Shown here: positions 33,360 to 45,477 of the stretch, one piece after another
Position numbering within the stretch: position 1 is the stretch's first letter
Layout of the letters: every line of letters begins with the position of its first letter
Assembly (NCBI GenBank): GCA_018712805.1
Contig: DVGI01000030.1
Span: 1 to 64,000, forward strand
DNA: 64,000 nucleotides
Direction: 5' to 3'
Origin: Candidatus Fimenecus excrementavium
GTDB taxonomy: Bacteria; Bacillota; Clostridia; Oscillospirales; Acutalibacteraceae
Position numbers and translations under genes: made by a program
Notes under the pieces: model-generated
The model's input: the letters and a program-made list of their open reading frames with translations, nothing else
Told to the model about the DNA's origin: nothing
The model's database searches: none

Positions 33360-33389
33360 ATTATACCTTTCTTTTTATAGTTCTGTCAA
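33360..33389 (-). promoter_or_regulatory. Consensus promoter of the surface-protein cluster
   Basis: On the minus strand a perfect TTGACA and a perfect TATAAT are 18 bp apart, about 85 nt before the first start codon. It is the best-matching housekeeping promoter I found in the window. The rest of the gene-free stretch 33273-33624 contains the upstream gene's terminator and otherwise only AT-rich sequence. Confidence 0.9.
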
Positions 33390-33540
33390 TCGTTTTTCGG
33401 GAAAAAAGCGTGTATTCTTTTGGCTTTTTTAGCCGAAATTTTGAACAAATTGACAAAAGGGTTTCGGGTGTCTAATTTTATTTTCGAATTCGGAATATGC
33501 TCTTAGAGTACAGGCACTTTTTCCATTTTTCCGGAACAGA

Positions 33541-33576
33541 AAAAAACCGGCCTGCGCACGTGGCACAAACCGGTTT
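33541..33576 (-). terminator. Terminator of the zinc-ribbon membrane protein gene
   Basis: AAACCGG and CCGGTTT form the stem around an inner TGTGCC/GGCxCA stem; read on the minus strand it ends in a T-run. It separates the abfA unit from the surface cluster. Confidence 0.8.
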
Positions 33577-33624
33577 GATTTACAAAAATTTCCAATTTTG
33601 ATTTTGGGAGTAAAACGGGAATAA

Positions 33625-34419
33625 TTACGCGATTTCCGCGGCGGCTTCTTCGGCCTGTTCGCGCAGTTCTTTCAGCTCTTTTTCGACCGCTTCGTCAATC
33701 GTCGGCTGGGTCTTGCGCTGTTTACGAAGGCCGACACCGACAACAACGTCAATCACGAGGTCCAAAAGGAACAGCCCGACGCCGAGCAAAATCCACATCG
33801 AAACCGTGCCGGAGAACACCTGAACGGAAAGTTCCGACGCGCCGAGGGTAAACTGATTGAGAAAATAAGCGGAAAGGCACCACGAAGCCAAGCTGATGAG
33901 ATTTAATATGACATTCGGCAGCCAGCGCAAATTGATAGCGCCCAAAAGCACAACAAAGAAGTTGACAACGCCCGCCGCCACCGCGAGCAATGCAAACAGG
34001 CACGCGAGCAGAAGGCTTGTAATCACGCCGCCCAAAATTTCGCCGCCGGCAAGCGACAAAACCGAGCCGATGTCAAATTTCGTGAGGTAGTCGAGCACGA
34101 ACGTCAAAAAGGAAATCGACTTCGTCTCGGCGTAAAACGGAAACGCAAACGTCGCGTTCAAAAGCGGCACGACCAACGCCACAAGCGGCAGCAGCGTGCA
34201 GACCAGGCGGACAATCCGCAAAGGCGAACCGACCGTTGCGCTTTTGAAGTTGTCTAAATGATAGTGAAGCCGGGCGAACGACGTCTCCGCGATGTCGGCG
34301 TCGCGCTCGAGCGAGCCCTCCCAGTCATAGTTCGGAATGTTGGCGCCGCAGTATTTGCATTCCGCACGGAAATCATACCAGTGCAGCGTTTTTCCGCAAT
34401 TCGGGCATTTGATTGCCAT
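33625..34419 (-). CDS. Zinc-ribbon multi-pass membrane protein
   Basis: A 264-residue protein. An N-terminal zinc ribbon has CPNCGKT at 5-11 and CKYCGAN near 19-25. It is followed by hydrophobic segments at about 68-90, 98-120, 128-160 and 165-232, and a charged coiled tail rich in Glu/Lys (about 237-262). I do not recognise a functional family; small zinc-ribbon membrane proteins are common and uncharacterised in Clostridia. It begins 31 bp after the abfA stop, so it may be read through from that gene. A different zinc-ribbon membrane protein lies at 40867. Confidence 0.75.
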   Translation of the reverse strand: MAIKCPNCGKTLHWYDFRAECKYCGANIPNYDWEGSLERDADIAETSFARLHYHLDNFKSATVGSPLRIVRLVCTLLPLVALVVPLLNATFAFPFYAETKSISFLTFVLDYLTKFDIGSVLSLAGGEILGGVITSLLLACLFALLAVAAGVVNFFVVLLGAINLRWLPNVILNLISLASWCLSAYFLNQFTLGASELSVQVFSGTVSMWILLGVGLFLLDLVIDVVVGVGLRKQRKTQPTIDEAVEKELKELREQAEEAAAEIA

Positions 34420-34450
34420 GATAAATCTCCTACCTCTCTAAAGATTTATG

Positions 34451-37428
<2,978 letters not shown>

Positions 37429-37466
37429 AAAATACCTCCGTCAAGAAAATTACAACGGTCGTCTTC

Positions 37467-37495
37467 ATTTTACACGAAACGCGCACAATACACAA
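37467..37495 (-). promoter_or_regulatory. Promoter of the LCP gene
   Basis: On the minus strand TTGTGT and TAAAAT are 17 bp apart, about 38 bp upstream of the start, which follows GGAGG. Confidence 0.55.
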
Positions 37496-37535
37496 TGTTT
37501 TTTTCAAAAAACCTGTGGAAATCACGAAACGAATG

Positions 37536-37544
37536 TGCTATAAT
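37536..37544 (+). promoter_or_regulatory. Extended -10 promoter of aspS-purB
   Basis: TGCTATAAT on the plus strand is a perfect extended -10. The -35 region (around TGTGGA) is weak, as is usual for this promoter class. The aspS start is about 65 bp downstream. Confidence 0.65.
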
Positions 37545-37609
37545 CCTTAATTGTATTATTGGCGAAGTATACGCAGTACAAAAAATTCGGAAGGAATGTA
37601 TGGAGAAAT

Positions 37610-39364
37610 ATGGCAGACAGAACACACAACTGCAATGAACTGACTTTGAAAAATTTGGGCGAGACCGTGACGCTTGCCGGCTGGGTGGACACCGTCCGCG
37701 ACCACGGCGGCGTGGCGTTTGTCGATTTGCGCGACCAATACGGCATCACGCAGATTGTCGTCCACGACGAAGCGATGCTCTCGAGCATGCACAAAGAAAA
37801 CGTCATTTCCGTGACCGGCGAAGTGGTCCGCCGTGACGAAGAAACCGTCAACCCCAAGCTTGCCACCGGCGAATTGGAAGTCCACGTCAAAGAACTGACG
37901 GTGCTCGGCGCGTGCACAAGCCCCCTGCCGTTTGACGTGAGCGAATCGACCGAAACGCGCGAAGACGTGCGTTTAACTTATCGTTTCTTAGATTTGCGCA
38001 ACAAGAAAGTGCACGACAACATTTTGTTCCGAAGCGAAGTTGTCCGCTTTCTGCGCGAGAAAATGGAGTCGCTCGACTTTACCGAAATCACGACCCCGAT
38101 TTTGACCTGCTCGTCGCCCGAAGGTGCGCGCGACTACATTATCCCCTCCCGCAAACACGAGGGCAAGTTTTACGCGCTGCCCCAGGCACCCCAGCAGTTT
38201 AAACAGCTTTTGATGGTGTCGGGCTTCGACAAATATTTCCAAATTGCGCCCTGCTTCCGCGACGAAGACGCGCGCGCCGACCGTTCGCCCGGCGAATTTT
38301 ATCAGCTCGACTTTGAAATGGCGTTCGCCACACAAGAAGACGTCTTTGCCGTGGCGGAGGACGTGCTGTATGACACCTTCACAAAATTCGGCGGCGGCAA
38401 GCCGGTTTCGAAAGCCCCGTTCCGCCGCATTCCGTTTGAAGAAGCCATGCTCAAATACGGCACCGACAAGCCGGACCTTCGCAACCCGCTCGAAATCGTC
38501 GATTTGACCGACTATTTCCGCGACGTCGAGTTTAAACCGTTCCAAGGGCGCCCCGTGCGCGGGATTGTCGCCCCCGGCTGCGGAAAACAAAGCAAATCTT
38601 TCTTTGAAAAAATGCTCGAATACGCGATGTCCATCGGCATGAAAGGCCTTGGCTATCTGACCGTGCTCGAAGACGGTTCATTCAAAGGCCCGATTGCGAA
38701 ATTCCTTTCCGACGAAAAGAAAGCGGCGCTCACCGAAATGCTGTCTTTAAAGACCGACGACACGCTGTTCTTCATTTGCGACTCGATTAAAGTCGTCAAC
38801 CTCCTGGCGGGGCAAATCCGCACGGCGCTCGGCGAACGCATGAATCTTATTGACAAAGACCGGTTCGAGATGTGCTTTATTACGGATTTCCCGATGTATG
38901 AAAAGAACGAAGAGGGCAAGCTTGACTTCACCCACAACCCGTTCTCCATGCCGCAGGGCGAAATGGACGCGCTCGAAAACCAAGACCCGCTGACGATTAA
39001 GGCGTATCAGTACGACATCGTCTGCAACGGCGTCGAGCTTTCTTCCGGCGCGGTTCGAAACCACCGCCCCGACATTATGATTAAAGCGTTTGAGCTTGCG
39101 GGCTACACCGCCGACGAAGTGGAAAAACGCTTCGGCGCGCTGTTCCGCGCGTTCCATTACGGAGCACCGCCGCACGCAGGTATGGCGCCCGGCGTAGACC
39201 GCATGATTATGCTTTTGAAAGACGAAGAAAATATCCGCGAGGTCATCGCGTTCCCGATGAACTCCAACGCACAGGATATGCTTTTGGGCGCGCCGAACAC
39301 CGTTTCCGAACAGCAGCTTCGCGAAGTGCACATCAAGCTGTGCCGCCCCGTGCCCGAAAAATAA
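37610..39364 (+). CDS. aspS: Aspartyl-tRNA synthetase
   Basis: A 584-residue class II synthetase of the bacterial AspRS type. It has an N-terminal OB-fold anticodon domain (about 1-100, VTLAGWVDTVRDHGGVAFVDLRD), a catalytic core, the bacterial insertion (GAD) domain near 290-415, and class II motif 3 (HYGAPPHAGMAPGVDRM) near 520-536. The start at 37610 has GGAG 6 nt upstream; the in-frame ATG at 37559 would leave only 15 bp after the -10. Since GatCAB is encoded at 46-49 kb, the enzyme could be non-discriminating and also charge tRNA-Asn; the deciding residues were not assessed. The gap to purB is 15 bp. Confidence 0.96.
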   Translation: MADRTHNCNELTLKNLGETVTLAGWVDTVRDHGGVAFVDLRDQYGITQIVVHDEAMLSSMHKENVISVTGEVVRRDEETVNPKLATGELEVHVKELTVLGACTSPLPFDVSESTETREDVRLTYRFLDLRNKKVHDNILFRSEVVRFLREKMESLDFTEITTPILTCSSPEGARDYIIPSRKHEGKFYALPQAPQQFKQLLMVSGFDKYFQIAPCFRDEDARADRSPGEFYQLDFEMAFATQEDVFAVAEDVLYDTFTKFGGGKPVSKAPFRRIPFEEAMLKYGTDKPDLRNPLEIVDLTDYFRDVEFKPFQGRPVRGIVAPGCGKQSKSFFEKMLEYAMSIGMKGLGYLTVLEDGSFKGPIAKFLSDEKKAALTEMLSLKTDDTLFFICDSIKVVNLLAGQIRTALGERMNLIDKDRFEMCFITDFPMYEKNEEGKLDFTHNPFSMPQGEMDALENQDPLTIKAYQYDIVCNGVELSSGAVRNHRPDIMIKAFELAGYTADEVEKRFGALFRAFHYGAPPHAGMAPGVDRMIMLLKDEENIREVIAFPMNSNAQDMLLGAPNTVSEQQLREVHIKLCRPVPEK

Positions 39365-39379
39365 TTTGGAGGAAGCAAA

Positions 39380-40810
39380 ATGAAAGACATTTACGAAAGC
39401 CCGCTGAATTCCCGTTACGCGAGCAAAGAAATGAAATATATCTTCTCGCCGGATTTTAAATTCCGCACTTGGCGCAAGCTTTGGATTGCCCTTGCCGAAA
39501 GCGAGAAAGAGTTGGGGCTCCCGATTACCGACGAACAGATTGCGGAACTCAAAGCCCACGCCGACGACATCAACTATGACGTTGCCGAGGCGCAGGAAAA
39601 GGAAGTCCGCCACGACGTAATGAGCCACGTGTACGCCTACGGCAAGCAGTGCCCGAAAGCAAAAGGCATTATCCACCTGGGCGCGACGTCCTGCTATGTC
39701 GGCGACAACACCGATGTGATCATTATGACTGAGGGCTTGAAACTCGTCCGCAAAAAGCTTGTGAACCTGATTGACAAGCTCGCGAAATTTGCCGACGAAT
39801 ACAAAGCCATGCCCTGCCTTGCGTTTACCCACTTCCAGCCCGCCCAGCCGACCACCGTCGGCAAGCGCGCAAGTCTTTGGCTGATGGATTTGCTGATGGA
39901 TATGTCGCAGCTGGAATTCCAGCTGTCGCAAATGCGGCTTTTGGGCTCCAAAGGCACGACCGGCACGCAGGCAAGCTTTATGGAGCTTTTCGAGGGCGAC
40001 GAAGAAAAGGTCAAGGCGCTCGACCGCAAAATTGCCGAAAAAATGGGCTTTGACCGCTGCTTCCCGGTTTCGGGCCAGACCTATCCGCGCAAATTAGACA
40101 GCCAGGTGCTTTATACCCTTGCGGGGATTGCGCAGTCCGCGCACAAATTCTCGAACGATTTGCGCCTGTTACAGCATTTGAAAGAAATCGAAGAGCCGTT
40201 TGAAGAGAACCAAATCGGGTCTTCCGCAATGGCTTACAAGCGCAACCCGATGCGTTCCGAGCGCATCGCGTCTTTGTCGCGCTATGTGATTGCCGACACG
40301 TTAAATCCCGCGATCACCGCCGCGACCCAGTGGTTTGAGCGCACGCTGGACGATTCCGCCAACAAGCGCATCAGCATTCCCGAGGGCTTCCTTGCGGTGG
40401 ACGCGATTTTGGAGTTGTATATTAACGTCGTAAGCGGCCTGGTCGTTTACTCGAAGATGATTGAAAAACGCTTAAACGAGGAGCTTCCCTTTATGGCTAC
40501 GGAAAACATCATGATGGCCGCGGTCAAAAAAGGCGGCGACCGGCAGGAACTCCACGAGCGTATCCGCCAGCACTCCATGGCGGCGGGCAGCGTCGTCAAA
40601 GTTGAGGGCAAGCCCAACGATTTGCCGGAGCGCATTGCTTCGGACGAAGCGTTCGGCTTAACGCTTGAGGAAATCCGCGCGGAAATGGTGCCGTCGAACT
40701 TCATCGGCCGCGCCCCGTCGCAGGTGACCGAGCTTTTGGAAAACGACGTGCGTCCGATTTTGGAAAAATACAAAGACCTGCTCGGGCTCGAAGTCGAAAT
40801 CAAGGTTTAA
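39380..40810 (+). CDS. purB: Adenylosuccinate lyase
   Basis: A 476-residue enzyme of the fumarase/aspartase superfamily that cleaves SAICAR and adenylosuccinate in purine synthesis. The superfamily signature [11 protein letters not shown] is near residues 281-291; [15 protein letters not shown] near 150-166 supplies the catalytic His; and [11 protein letters not shown] near 100 is the N-terminal conserved region. It is co-transcribed with aspS (15-bp gap, GGAGG site). It is longer than the short (~430 residue) Bacillus type and closer to the longer PurB type. Confidence 0.96.
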   Translation: MKDIYESPLNSRYASKEMKYIFSPDFKFRTWRKLWIALAESEKELGLPITDEQIAELKAHADDINYDVAEAQEKEVRHDVMSHVYAYGKQCPKAKGIIHLGATSCYVGDNTDVIIMTEGLKLVRKKLVNLIDKLAKFADEYKAMPCLAFTHFQPAQPTTVGKRASLWLMDLLMDMSQLEFQLSQMRLLGSKGTTGTQASFMELFEGDEEKVKALDRKIAEKMGFDRCFPVSGQTYPRKLDSQVLYTLAGIAQSAHKFSNDLRLLQHLKEIEEPFEENQIGSSAMAYKRNPMRSERIASLSRYVIADTLNPAITAATQWFERTLDDSANKRISIPEGFLAVDAILELYINVVSGLVVYSKMIEKRLNEELPFMATENIMMAAVKKGGDRQELHERIRQHSMAAGSVVKVEGKPNDLPERIASDEAFGLTLEEIRAEMVPSNFIGRAPSQVTELLENDVRPILEKYKDLLGLEVEIKV

Positions 40811-40866
40811 CCGTTTTTCGGGGGAAAAGTTCTTTTCAAACCGGGCGAAATAAAGGAAGTGTTTAT

Positions 40867-41913
40867 ATGCGGTATACAGGTGAAACCTGCCCCGTCTGCA
40901 ACCAGGTGTTTCAAGAGGACGACGATATTGTCGTCTGCCCGGACTGCGGCACGCCGCACCACAGAAAATGCTATTTGAAAAATAAACATTGCGCGAACGA
41001 GGCGCTGCACCAAAGCGGCTTTGTTTGGGCGCCGACGGCCGCGCCGGAGACGATGGCACAGCCGGGAAATACGGTGCCGCCCGCGTTCGGGCAGCAGCCC
41101 CCCTACGGGCAGACGTCCGACGACGGGCACAAAATCGTGTTCTGCCCCAACTGCGGCGCGCAGAACCCGGCGGAAGAGCCGAACTGCTTAAACTGCGGCA
41201 CGCGGCTTTACAACAACCCGCAATACCGTTCGCCTTATCCCCCGCAGGTGCAGCTGCCCGACATGACCCACCGCGTATTTCGCGCGGGTCCCGTTCCGAT
41301 TTCGCCGAACGACAAAATCGGCGAAAACGCCGTGGGCGACACGGCGGAATTTGTCCAGTCGGGTGCGGCGCGTTATATCCCGAAATTTTACGCGATGGAA
41401 AAGTCCGGCAAAAAAGTTTCGTGGAACTGGGCGGCGTTTCTTTTCGCGCCCTACTGGTTCTTTTACCGCAAGCTTTACGCCGTCGGGGCGGTGGTTTTGG
41501 TGCTTCTGACGCTCGCGTCGGGGCTTACCTCCACGCCGCGCGTTTTGGAAGCGACCGATGCGGCGAACACGACGATGGAGCAGTTTTACGCCGGCGAGCT
41601 TTCCCCGGAAGAGGCGCAGGCAAGCTATATGGAAACCTACAAACAGTTGTTTTCCATGCCGGAAGTGCCGGCGTATTTCGGAATTACCTTTGCGCTGCAT
41701 TTGCTTTCGGGGCTGTTCGCAAATTATTTGTATTTGCAAAAAACGAAAAAAGACGTGAAACGGCTGCGCGAAGAATGCGCAACGCAGGAGGAATACCGCT
41801 TTAAGCTGTTCCGGCGCGGCGGGGTTTCGCTGCTGCTCTGCCTTTTGTCCATCGGCATTTATTACGCGGCGTCAACGCTTGTCAGTCTTGCAATTTTTCA
41901 TCTTTTATCGTAA
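40867..41913 (+). CDS. RING-like/zinc-ribbon membrane protein with DUF2628-like region
   Basis: A 348-residue protein. The N-terminus (1-50) has a prokaryotic RING-like pattern: CPVCNQVF, CPDCGTPHHRKCY and a further Cys near 40. A Pro/Gln-rich linker is followed by a second zinc ribbon near 97-113 (CPNCGAQNP...CLNCGTRL). The C-terminal half carries hydrophobic segments at about 195-222, 270-295 and 318-345, and WNWAAFLFAPYWFFYRKLY is typical of DUF2628. Proteins of this make-up are widespread in Clostridia and uncharacterised; the zinc modules probably face the cytoplasm. It stands 57 bp after purB and 58 bp before galU. Confidence 0.82.
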   Translation: MRYTGETCPVCNQVFQEDDDIVVCPDCGTPHHRKCYLKNKHCANEALHQSGFVWAPTAAPETMAQPGNTVPPAFGQQPPYGQTSDDGHKIVFCPNCGAQNPAEEPNCLNCGTRLYNNPQYRSPYPPQVQLPDMTHRVFRAGPVPISPNDKIGENAVGDTAEFVQSGAARYIPKFYAMEKSGKKVSWNWAAFLFAPYWFFYRKLYAVGAVVLVLLTLASGLTSTPRVLEATDAANTTMEQFYAGELSPEEAQASYMETYKQLFSMPEVPAYFGITFALHLLSGLFANYLYLQKTKKDVKRLREECATQEEYRFKLFRRGGVSLLLCLLSIGIYYAASTLVSLAIFHLLS

Positions 41914-41971
41914 ACTAATTTTGTAAGCAACAGTTTTACTGTTCGATATTTATTTTATAAGGGGCGTCATT

Positions 41972-42847
41972 ATGAAAATCACAAAAGCCATTATTCCCGC
42001 AGCGGGCCTGGGCACCAGAGTTTTGCCCGCGTCCAAAGCCGTTCCGAAAGAAATGCTGAACATTGTGGACAAACCCGCGATTCAGTATATCGTCGAGGAA
42101 GCGGTTGCCGCCGGCATCACCGACATTTTAATTGTCACCAACCGCGGCAAAGGTGTTATTGAAGACCACTTTGACCACTCGTTTGAGCTCGAAACCAAGC
42201 TCAAAGGCAACCCGGCAAAGGCGAAAATTCTGGAAAGCGTCGAAGCCTGCGCCAATCTCGCCAACATCTATTATATCCGCCAGAAAGAGACCAAAGGCCT
42301 CGGTCACGCGGTGCTTTGCGCCAAGAGCTTCGTCGGCAACGAGCCGTTCGCGGTTATGTACGGTGACGACGTTATCATCTCGGAAGACCCGGTTATCGGT
42401 CAGCTTTGCCGCGCTTATGAAAAATACGGCTGCGGCGTTGTCGGCGTAAAGGAAGTGCCGCGCGAAGACGTGCCGAAATACTGCACGCTCGACGTCACCC
42501 CGCTCGAAGACAAAATCATGCAGGTGCACAACATCATCGAAAAGCCCACGCCGGACCAGATTATGTCCTGCTATTCGATTTTGGGCCGTGTGGTTATGCC
42601 GCCCGAAATTTTCGATTTGATTGAAAAGACCCCCGCCGACCCGAAGAGCGGCGAAGTCTATTTCACCGATGCAATGCTCGACCTCGCAAGCCGCGGTCAG
42701 CTTAACGCGGTCGATTTTGACGGCGTGCGTTATGACATGGGCAACAAGCTCGGCATTATGCAGGCGAACTGCGAAATCGCGCTCAAGCACCCGGAAATCG
42801 GCGAAGATTTCAAAGCCTATCTGAAAAAACTCGCCGCTACATTATAA
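41972..42847 (+). CDS. galU: UTP-glucose-1-phosphate uridylyltransferase GalU
   Basis: A 291-residue cytoplasmic nucleotidyltransferase that makes UDP-glucose from UTP and glucose-1-phosphate. The N-terminal signature AAGLGTRVLPASKAVPKEML is at about 10-29, with the Lys-containing NIVDKPAIQY motif and the VMYGDDVI metal-binding region near 129-136. UDP-glucose is the precursor for cell-surface polymers and for the beta-1,2-glucan synthase-like enzyme at 6-13 kb. Full length, AAGGGG ribosome binding site, followed by a terminator and a repeat array. Confidence 0.97.
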   Translation: MKITKAIIPAAGLGTRVLPASKAVPKEMLNIVDKPAIQYIVEEAVAAGITDILIVTNRGKGVIEDHFDHSFELETKLKGNPAKAKILESVEACANLANIYYIRQKETKGLGHAVLCAKSFVGNEPFAVMYGDDVIISEDPVIGQLCRAYEKYGCGVVGVKEVPREDVPKYCTLDVTPLEDKIMQVHNIIEKPTPDQIMSCYSILGRVVMPPEIFDLIEKTPADPKSGEVYFTDAMLDLASRGQLNAVDFDGVRYDMGNKLGIMQANCEIALKHPEIGEDFKAYLKKLAATL

Positions 42848-42961
42848 GCAGCGCGTGCCAACGCGCTGTGAATCGCGGCACGGGCTGCCGCGCGGCAAAT
42901 CGCGTAGATAGTTCGATTATTTCTTTACTTCCCTAACCCGGAAGAAACTGAAATCAAATTT

Positions 42962-42994
42962 ATATGGGCGGTGGTAATCACCGCCCATATTTTT
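42962..42994 (+). terminator. Terminator of galU
   Basis: A perfect 12-bp stem (ATATGGGCGGTG and its complement, GTAAT loop) followed by TTTT. It lies 115 nt after the stop, beyond one copy of the ~60-bp repeat. Confidence 0.85.
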
Positions 42995-43056
42995 ATCCGA
43001 AATCGTCCTAATATGGATTTTGCGGACAGTTGCAAGGGCTGTCTGCATGATTTAGA

Positions 43057-43272
43057 AAATTCCCGGTCGGGCGAAAAAGAAAATTTTTTACAAACTGTCT
43101 GCCCGAAAGTAAAATTTCGCCCGCCTTTTCAAAGGCGGTGGTTTCCAAAGGTAAAACCTTTGGTCGCTCCGCGCACGGAGCGAAATCTTTTGCCGTAAGA
43201 AAGCGCAGGAGGGGAGCCGAAACAGTCCGGCGGACTGTTTTGGCGTGGGGAACCCTCGCCGGGGGTTCCCCG
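43057..43272 (+). repeat. Composite multi-hairpin repeat, copy 1
   Basis: About 216 bp. It reads in order TCGGGCGAAA, GCCCGAAAGTAAAATTTCGC, CCGCCTTTTCAAAGGCGG, CCAAAGGTAAAACCTTTGG, GCTCCGCGCACGGAGC, a GCGCAGGAGGGGAGC spacer, CAGTCCGGCGGACTG and the GGGGAACCC/GGGTTCCCC stem. The middle 80 bp are almost identical to the copy at 56543-56762. Confidence 0.88.
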
Positions 43273-43337
43273 AATCGCGTAGGTAGTGCGTGATTATCTT
43301 TACTTTTTAGAGCCGGTATCGGCTGAAATCAAATATT

Positions 43338-43425
43338 GTAGGGGCGGGTGATTCCCCTTTCAGGGGAAATGTCTGCGCAGCAGACAAAAGGGTGCCTGAA
43401 TTCGGAGAATTTCCATCCCCGCCCG
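43338..43425 (+). repeat. 88-bp GTAG hairpin element, copy 1
   Basis: It starts GTAG, then GGGCGGG, which pairs with CCCGCCC at the far end. Inside are two smaller stems (TTCCCC/GGGGAA and TGTCTGC/GCAGACA). It differs from the copy at 61270-61358 by one substitution and one inserted C. Confidence 0.9.
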
Positions 43426-43527
43426 TTCTTTTTGTGCCGCCGGCGGTGCCGACCGCACCGATTACGAGTAGATAGTGCGATTATTTCTTTACTTTCGTAA
43501 CCCGAAAGAAACTAAAATCAAATAAAT

Positions 43528-43559
43528 AAAAAAGGGCGGTGATAACACCGTCCTTTTTT
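43528..43559. terminator. Bidirectional terminator next to the GH13 gene
   Basis: AAAAAAGGGCGGTG pairs with CACCGTCCTTTTTT (one G-T, 4-nt loop). It can end the GH13 transcript on the minus strand and any read-through from galU on the plus strand. Confidence 0.88.
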
Positions 43560-43611
43560 CTTATCTTATTCTGTTTTTTTTGCCGTGCAAATTTCCCTTT
43601 TCACGCGATAG

Positions 43612-45477
43612 TTAAAATTTAAGTATCACGCAGCCGGTCGCGGGAACGCGGACAAAAGAGGTCACCGGATTTCCGTGCAAAAGCTCGGTTTTATTAAACC
43701 AGCGCTCCGGCAGATTATAGGAAATTTCCTGTTCGTTGCGGTTGGCAATCACCAAAATTTCGCCCTTTTCCGACGCGCGCGTATATGCTACGCAGCCGAG
43801 CGTCGCCGACAAAAAGCGGATTTCACCGTCTTGAAGACACGGGAGTGACTGCCGCAGTTTGCCGAGTTTTTGATAAAACGCCAAAAGCGGCTTATTTTCT
43901 TTGCCCCACGGGTAATAACCGCGGTTAAACGGGTCTTTGTAACCCTCGAGCCCTGCTTCGTCGCCGTAATACACCGACGGCACGCCGGGGAGCGTGTATT
44001 GGAGCACCGCGGCGAACATCATAAGTGTAATGCCCTTTTCATATTCTTCGGGCGTCAGTTTCTGCTGCGACTGCCATTCGCGTCCGTGGTACTGGGCGCT
44101 TTCGCCCATGATTTTGGTAATCGCGCGTTCGGTGTCGTGGGTGCCGATGTGATTCATCATCACGTCGAGCGCGGGTTTCGGGTAATGTTCCACAATCGAG
44201 AGCACCGCGCTTTGGAATCCCTCCGCCAAACCGCTTCGCGCAAAATTCAGCACCGCGCGCGCGAACGGATAATTCATCACGCTGTCGAGCTGGCCGCCGA
44301 GGAGATACCGCCGCCGCACACCGTAAGCCCATTTGGTGGTCGCGTCCTCCCAAACCTCGCCGATGAGCACCGCGTCGGGCTTTTCCGCCTTGACCGCGCG
44401 GTTTAACGCGTCCAAAAACACGTCGGGCAGTTCGTCGGCAACGTCCAGTCGCCAGCCGGAAGCACCGAGCTTTAACCACTTGCGCGCAACGCCGTTTTCG
44501 CCGGTGATGAAGTCGAGATATTCGGGGCACGCTTCATTCACTTCCGGAAGCGTGTCAAACCCCCACCAGCTTTTGTATTTGTCGGGAAATTCCGTAAACG
44601 AATACCACGGGTAATAGGGCGATTCCTTGGAATTGTAGGCGCCGAGTGTTTTGTAGCGACCGGCGCGGTTGAAATAAACGCTGTCGTCGCCGGTGTGGGA
44701 AAAAACGCCGTCCAATACGACGCGAATGCCGCGCTTTTTCGCTTCGGCGCAAAGGGTTTTGAAGTCTTTTTCCGTTCCTAAAAGCGGGTCGATTTTCAAA
44801 TAGTCCGCGGTGTTATAGCGGTGGTTGGAATGTGCTTCAAAAATCGGATTTAAATAAATACAGGTCACGCCGAGGTCGGAAAGGTAGGGCAGTTTTTCGA
44901 TAACGCCGCGAAGGTCGCCGCCGAAATAGTCGTTGTTGCGCACTTTTCCCTCTGCGTCGGGGCGCCAAAACGGGTCGTTTTCTACGTCCGTGCGCAAAAT
45001 GCGATCGCTCGGCACATTCTTTTTCGGCGTGCCGGAATTGTAAAAGCGGTCGGGGAAAATCTGATAGATAATACCGCCTTTCAGCCAGTCGGGCGTCTCA
45101 AAATCTTTGTCGTAAACGGTCAGCTGCCAGTCGCTTTGTGTCCCCAAGCCGTTGGCAATCGCGCCGACACCCTCGCTTACCTGCTGGACGCTGCCGCGCC
45201 CCCAGGAAGAATCGTAGTCAAAATGATAAAAATAAAGCCCGGGCGACGTTACCGCCATGGAAATGTCCCACACTTCGCAGTCGTCGCCGTGCATACCCGC
45301 CCAATACATCGGGTAATCGACGACCGATTCGCCGTCTTTTTTGAGCATGAAATGGGCGCCGGTCACCGAAAAAGAGCGCGGCAAAATAAGACACAGCCGG
45401 AAAAGCTGGTCCGTTTTCACCGCGCCGGGAATATTTTTATAAAAACGGTCTCTTGCGTTATACGGAATAAAGGCCAT
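43612..45477 (-). CDS. GH13 alpha-glycosidase (neopullulanase/cyclomaltodextrinase type)
   Basis: A 621-residue enzyme from the ATG at 45477. It has no signal peptide, so it is cytoplasmic, and acts on imported malto-oligosaccharides or cyclodextrins. An N-terminal beta domain (about 1-125) of CBM34-like position precedes the (beta/alpha)8 barrel. The four GH13 regions are visible: DGVFSHTG (I), GWRLDVADEL (II, nucleophile Asp), IGEVWE (III, acid/base Glu) and GTHDTER (IV, Asp). The MPNHI-type SGTPKKNVPSDRIL loop and FGGDLRGV fit neopullulanases. The start overlaps the upstream UDG gene by 20 bp; GGGGGA lies about 12 nt before it. Confidence 0.92.
   Translation of the reverse strand: MAFIPYNARDRFYKNIPGAVKTDQLFRLCLILPRSFSVTGAHFMLKKDGESVVDYPMYWAGMHGDDCEVWDISMAVTSPGLYFYHFDYDSSWGRGSVQQVSEGVGAIANGLGTQSDWQLTVYDKDFETPDWLKGGIIYQIFPDRFYNSGTPKKNVPSDRILRTDVENDPFWRPDAEGKVRNNDYFGGDLRGVIEKLPYLSDLGVTCIYLNPIFEAHSNHRYNTADYLKIDPLLGTEKDFKTLCAEAKKRGIRVVLDGVFSHTGDDSVYFNRAGRYKTLGAYNSKESPYYPWYSFTEFPDKYKSWWGFDTLPEVNEACPEYLDFITGENGVARKWLKLGASGWRLDVADELPDVFLDALNRAVKAEKPDAVLIGEVWEDATTKWAYGVRRRYLLGGQLDSVMNYPFARAVLNFARSGLAEGFQSAVLSIVEHYPKPALDVMMNHIGTHDTERAITKIMGESAQYHGREWQSQQKLTPEEYEKGITLMMFAAVLQYTLPGVPSVYYGDEAGLEGYKDPFNRGYYPWGKENKPLLAFYQKLGKLRQSLPCLQDGEIRFLSATLGCVAYTRASEKGEILVIANRNEQEISYNLPERWFNKTELLHGNPVTSFVRVPATGCVILKF

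Larger units (their letters stand above)
42848..43527. repeat. Intergenic hairpin-repeat array 2
   Basis: Non-coding DNA between convergent galU and the GH13 gene. It contains three copies of the ~60-bp unit (42898-42959, 43271-43335, 43461-43523; consensus ATCGCGTAGGTAGT ... TCTTTACTT ... CCGGTATCGGCTGAAATCAAAT), one composite multi-hairpin unit (43057-43272), one 88-bp GTAG element (43338-43425) and the galU terminator. Open frames here recur as translations of the same repeats in other arrays and lack ribosome binding sites. Confidence 0.82.

Noticed and set aside
37559-37609. Longer start for aspS
   Set aside because: The start would be only 15 bp after the -10 hexamer, and the family normally begins near MADRTH.
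38747-39931. 394-residue open frame opposite aspS and purB
   Set aside because: It crosses two well-recognised plus-strand genes in antisense and has no domain pattern.
42971-43198. 75-residue frame (…TVCPKVKFRPPFQRRW…)
   Set aside because: The same peptide phrases appear in frames at 56559-56897 and 19989-20330 because they are translations of the composite hairpin repeat, not genes.
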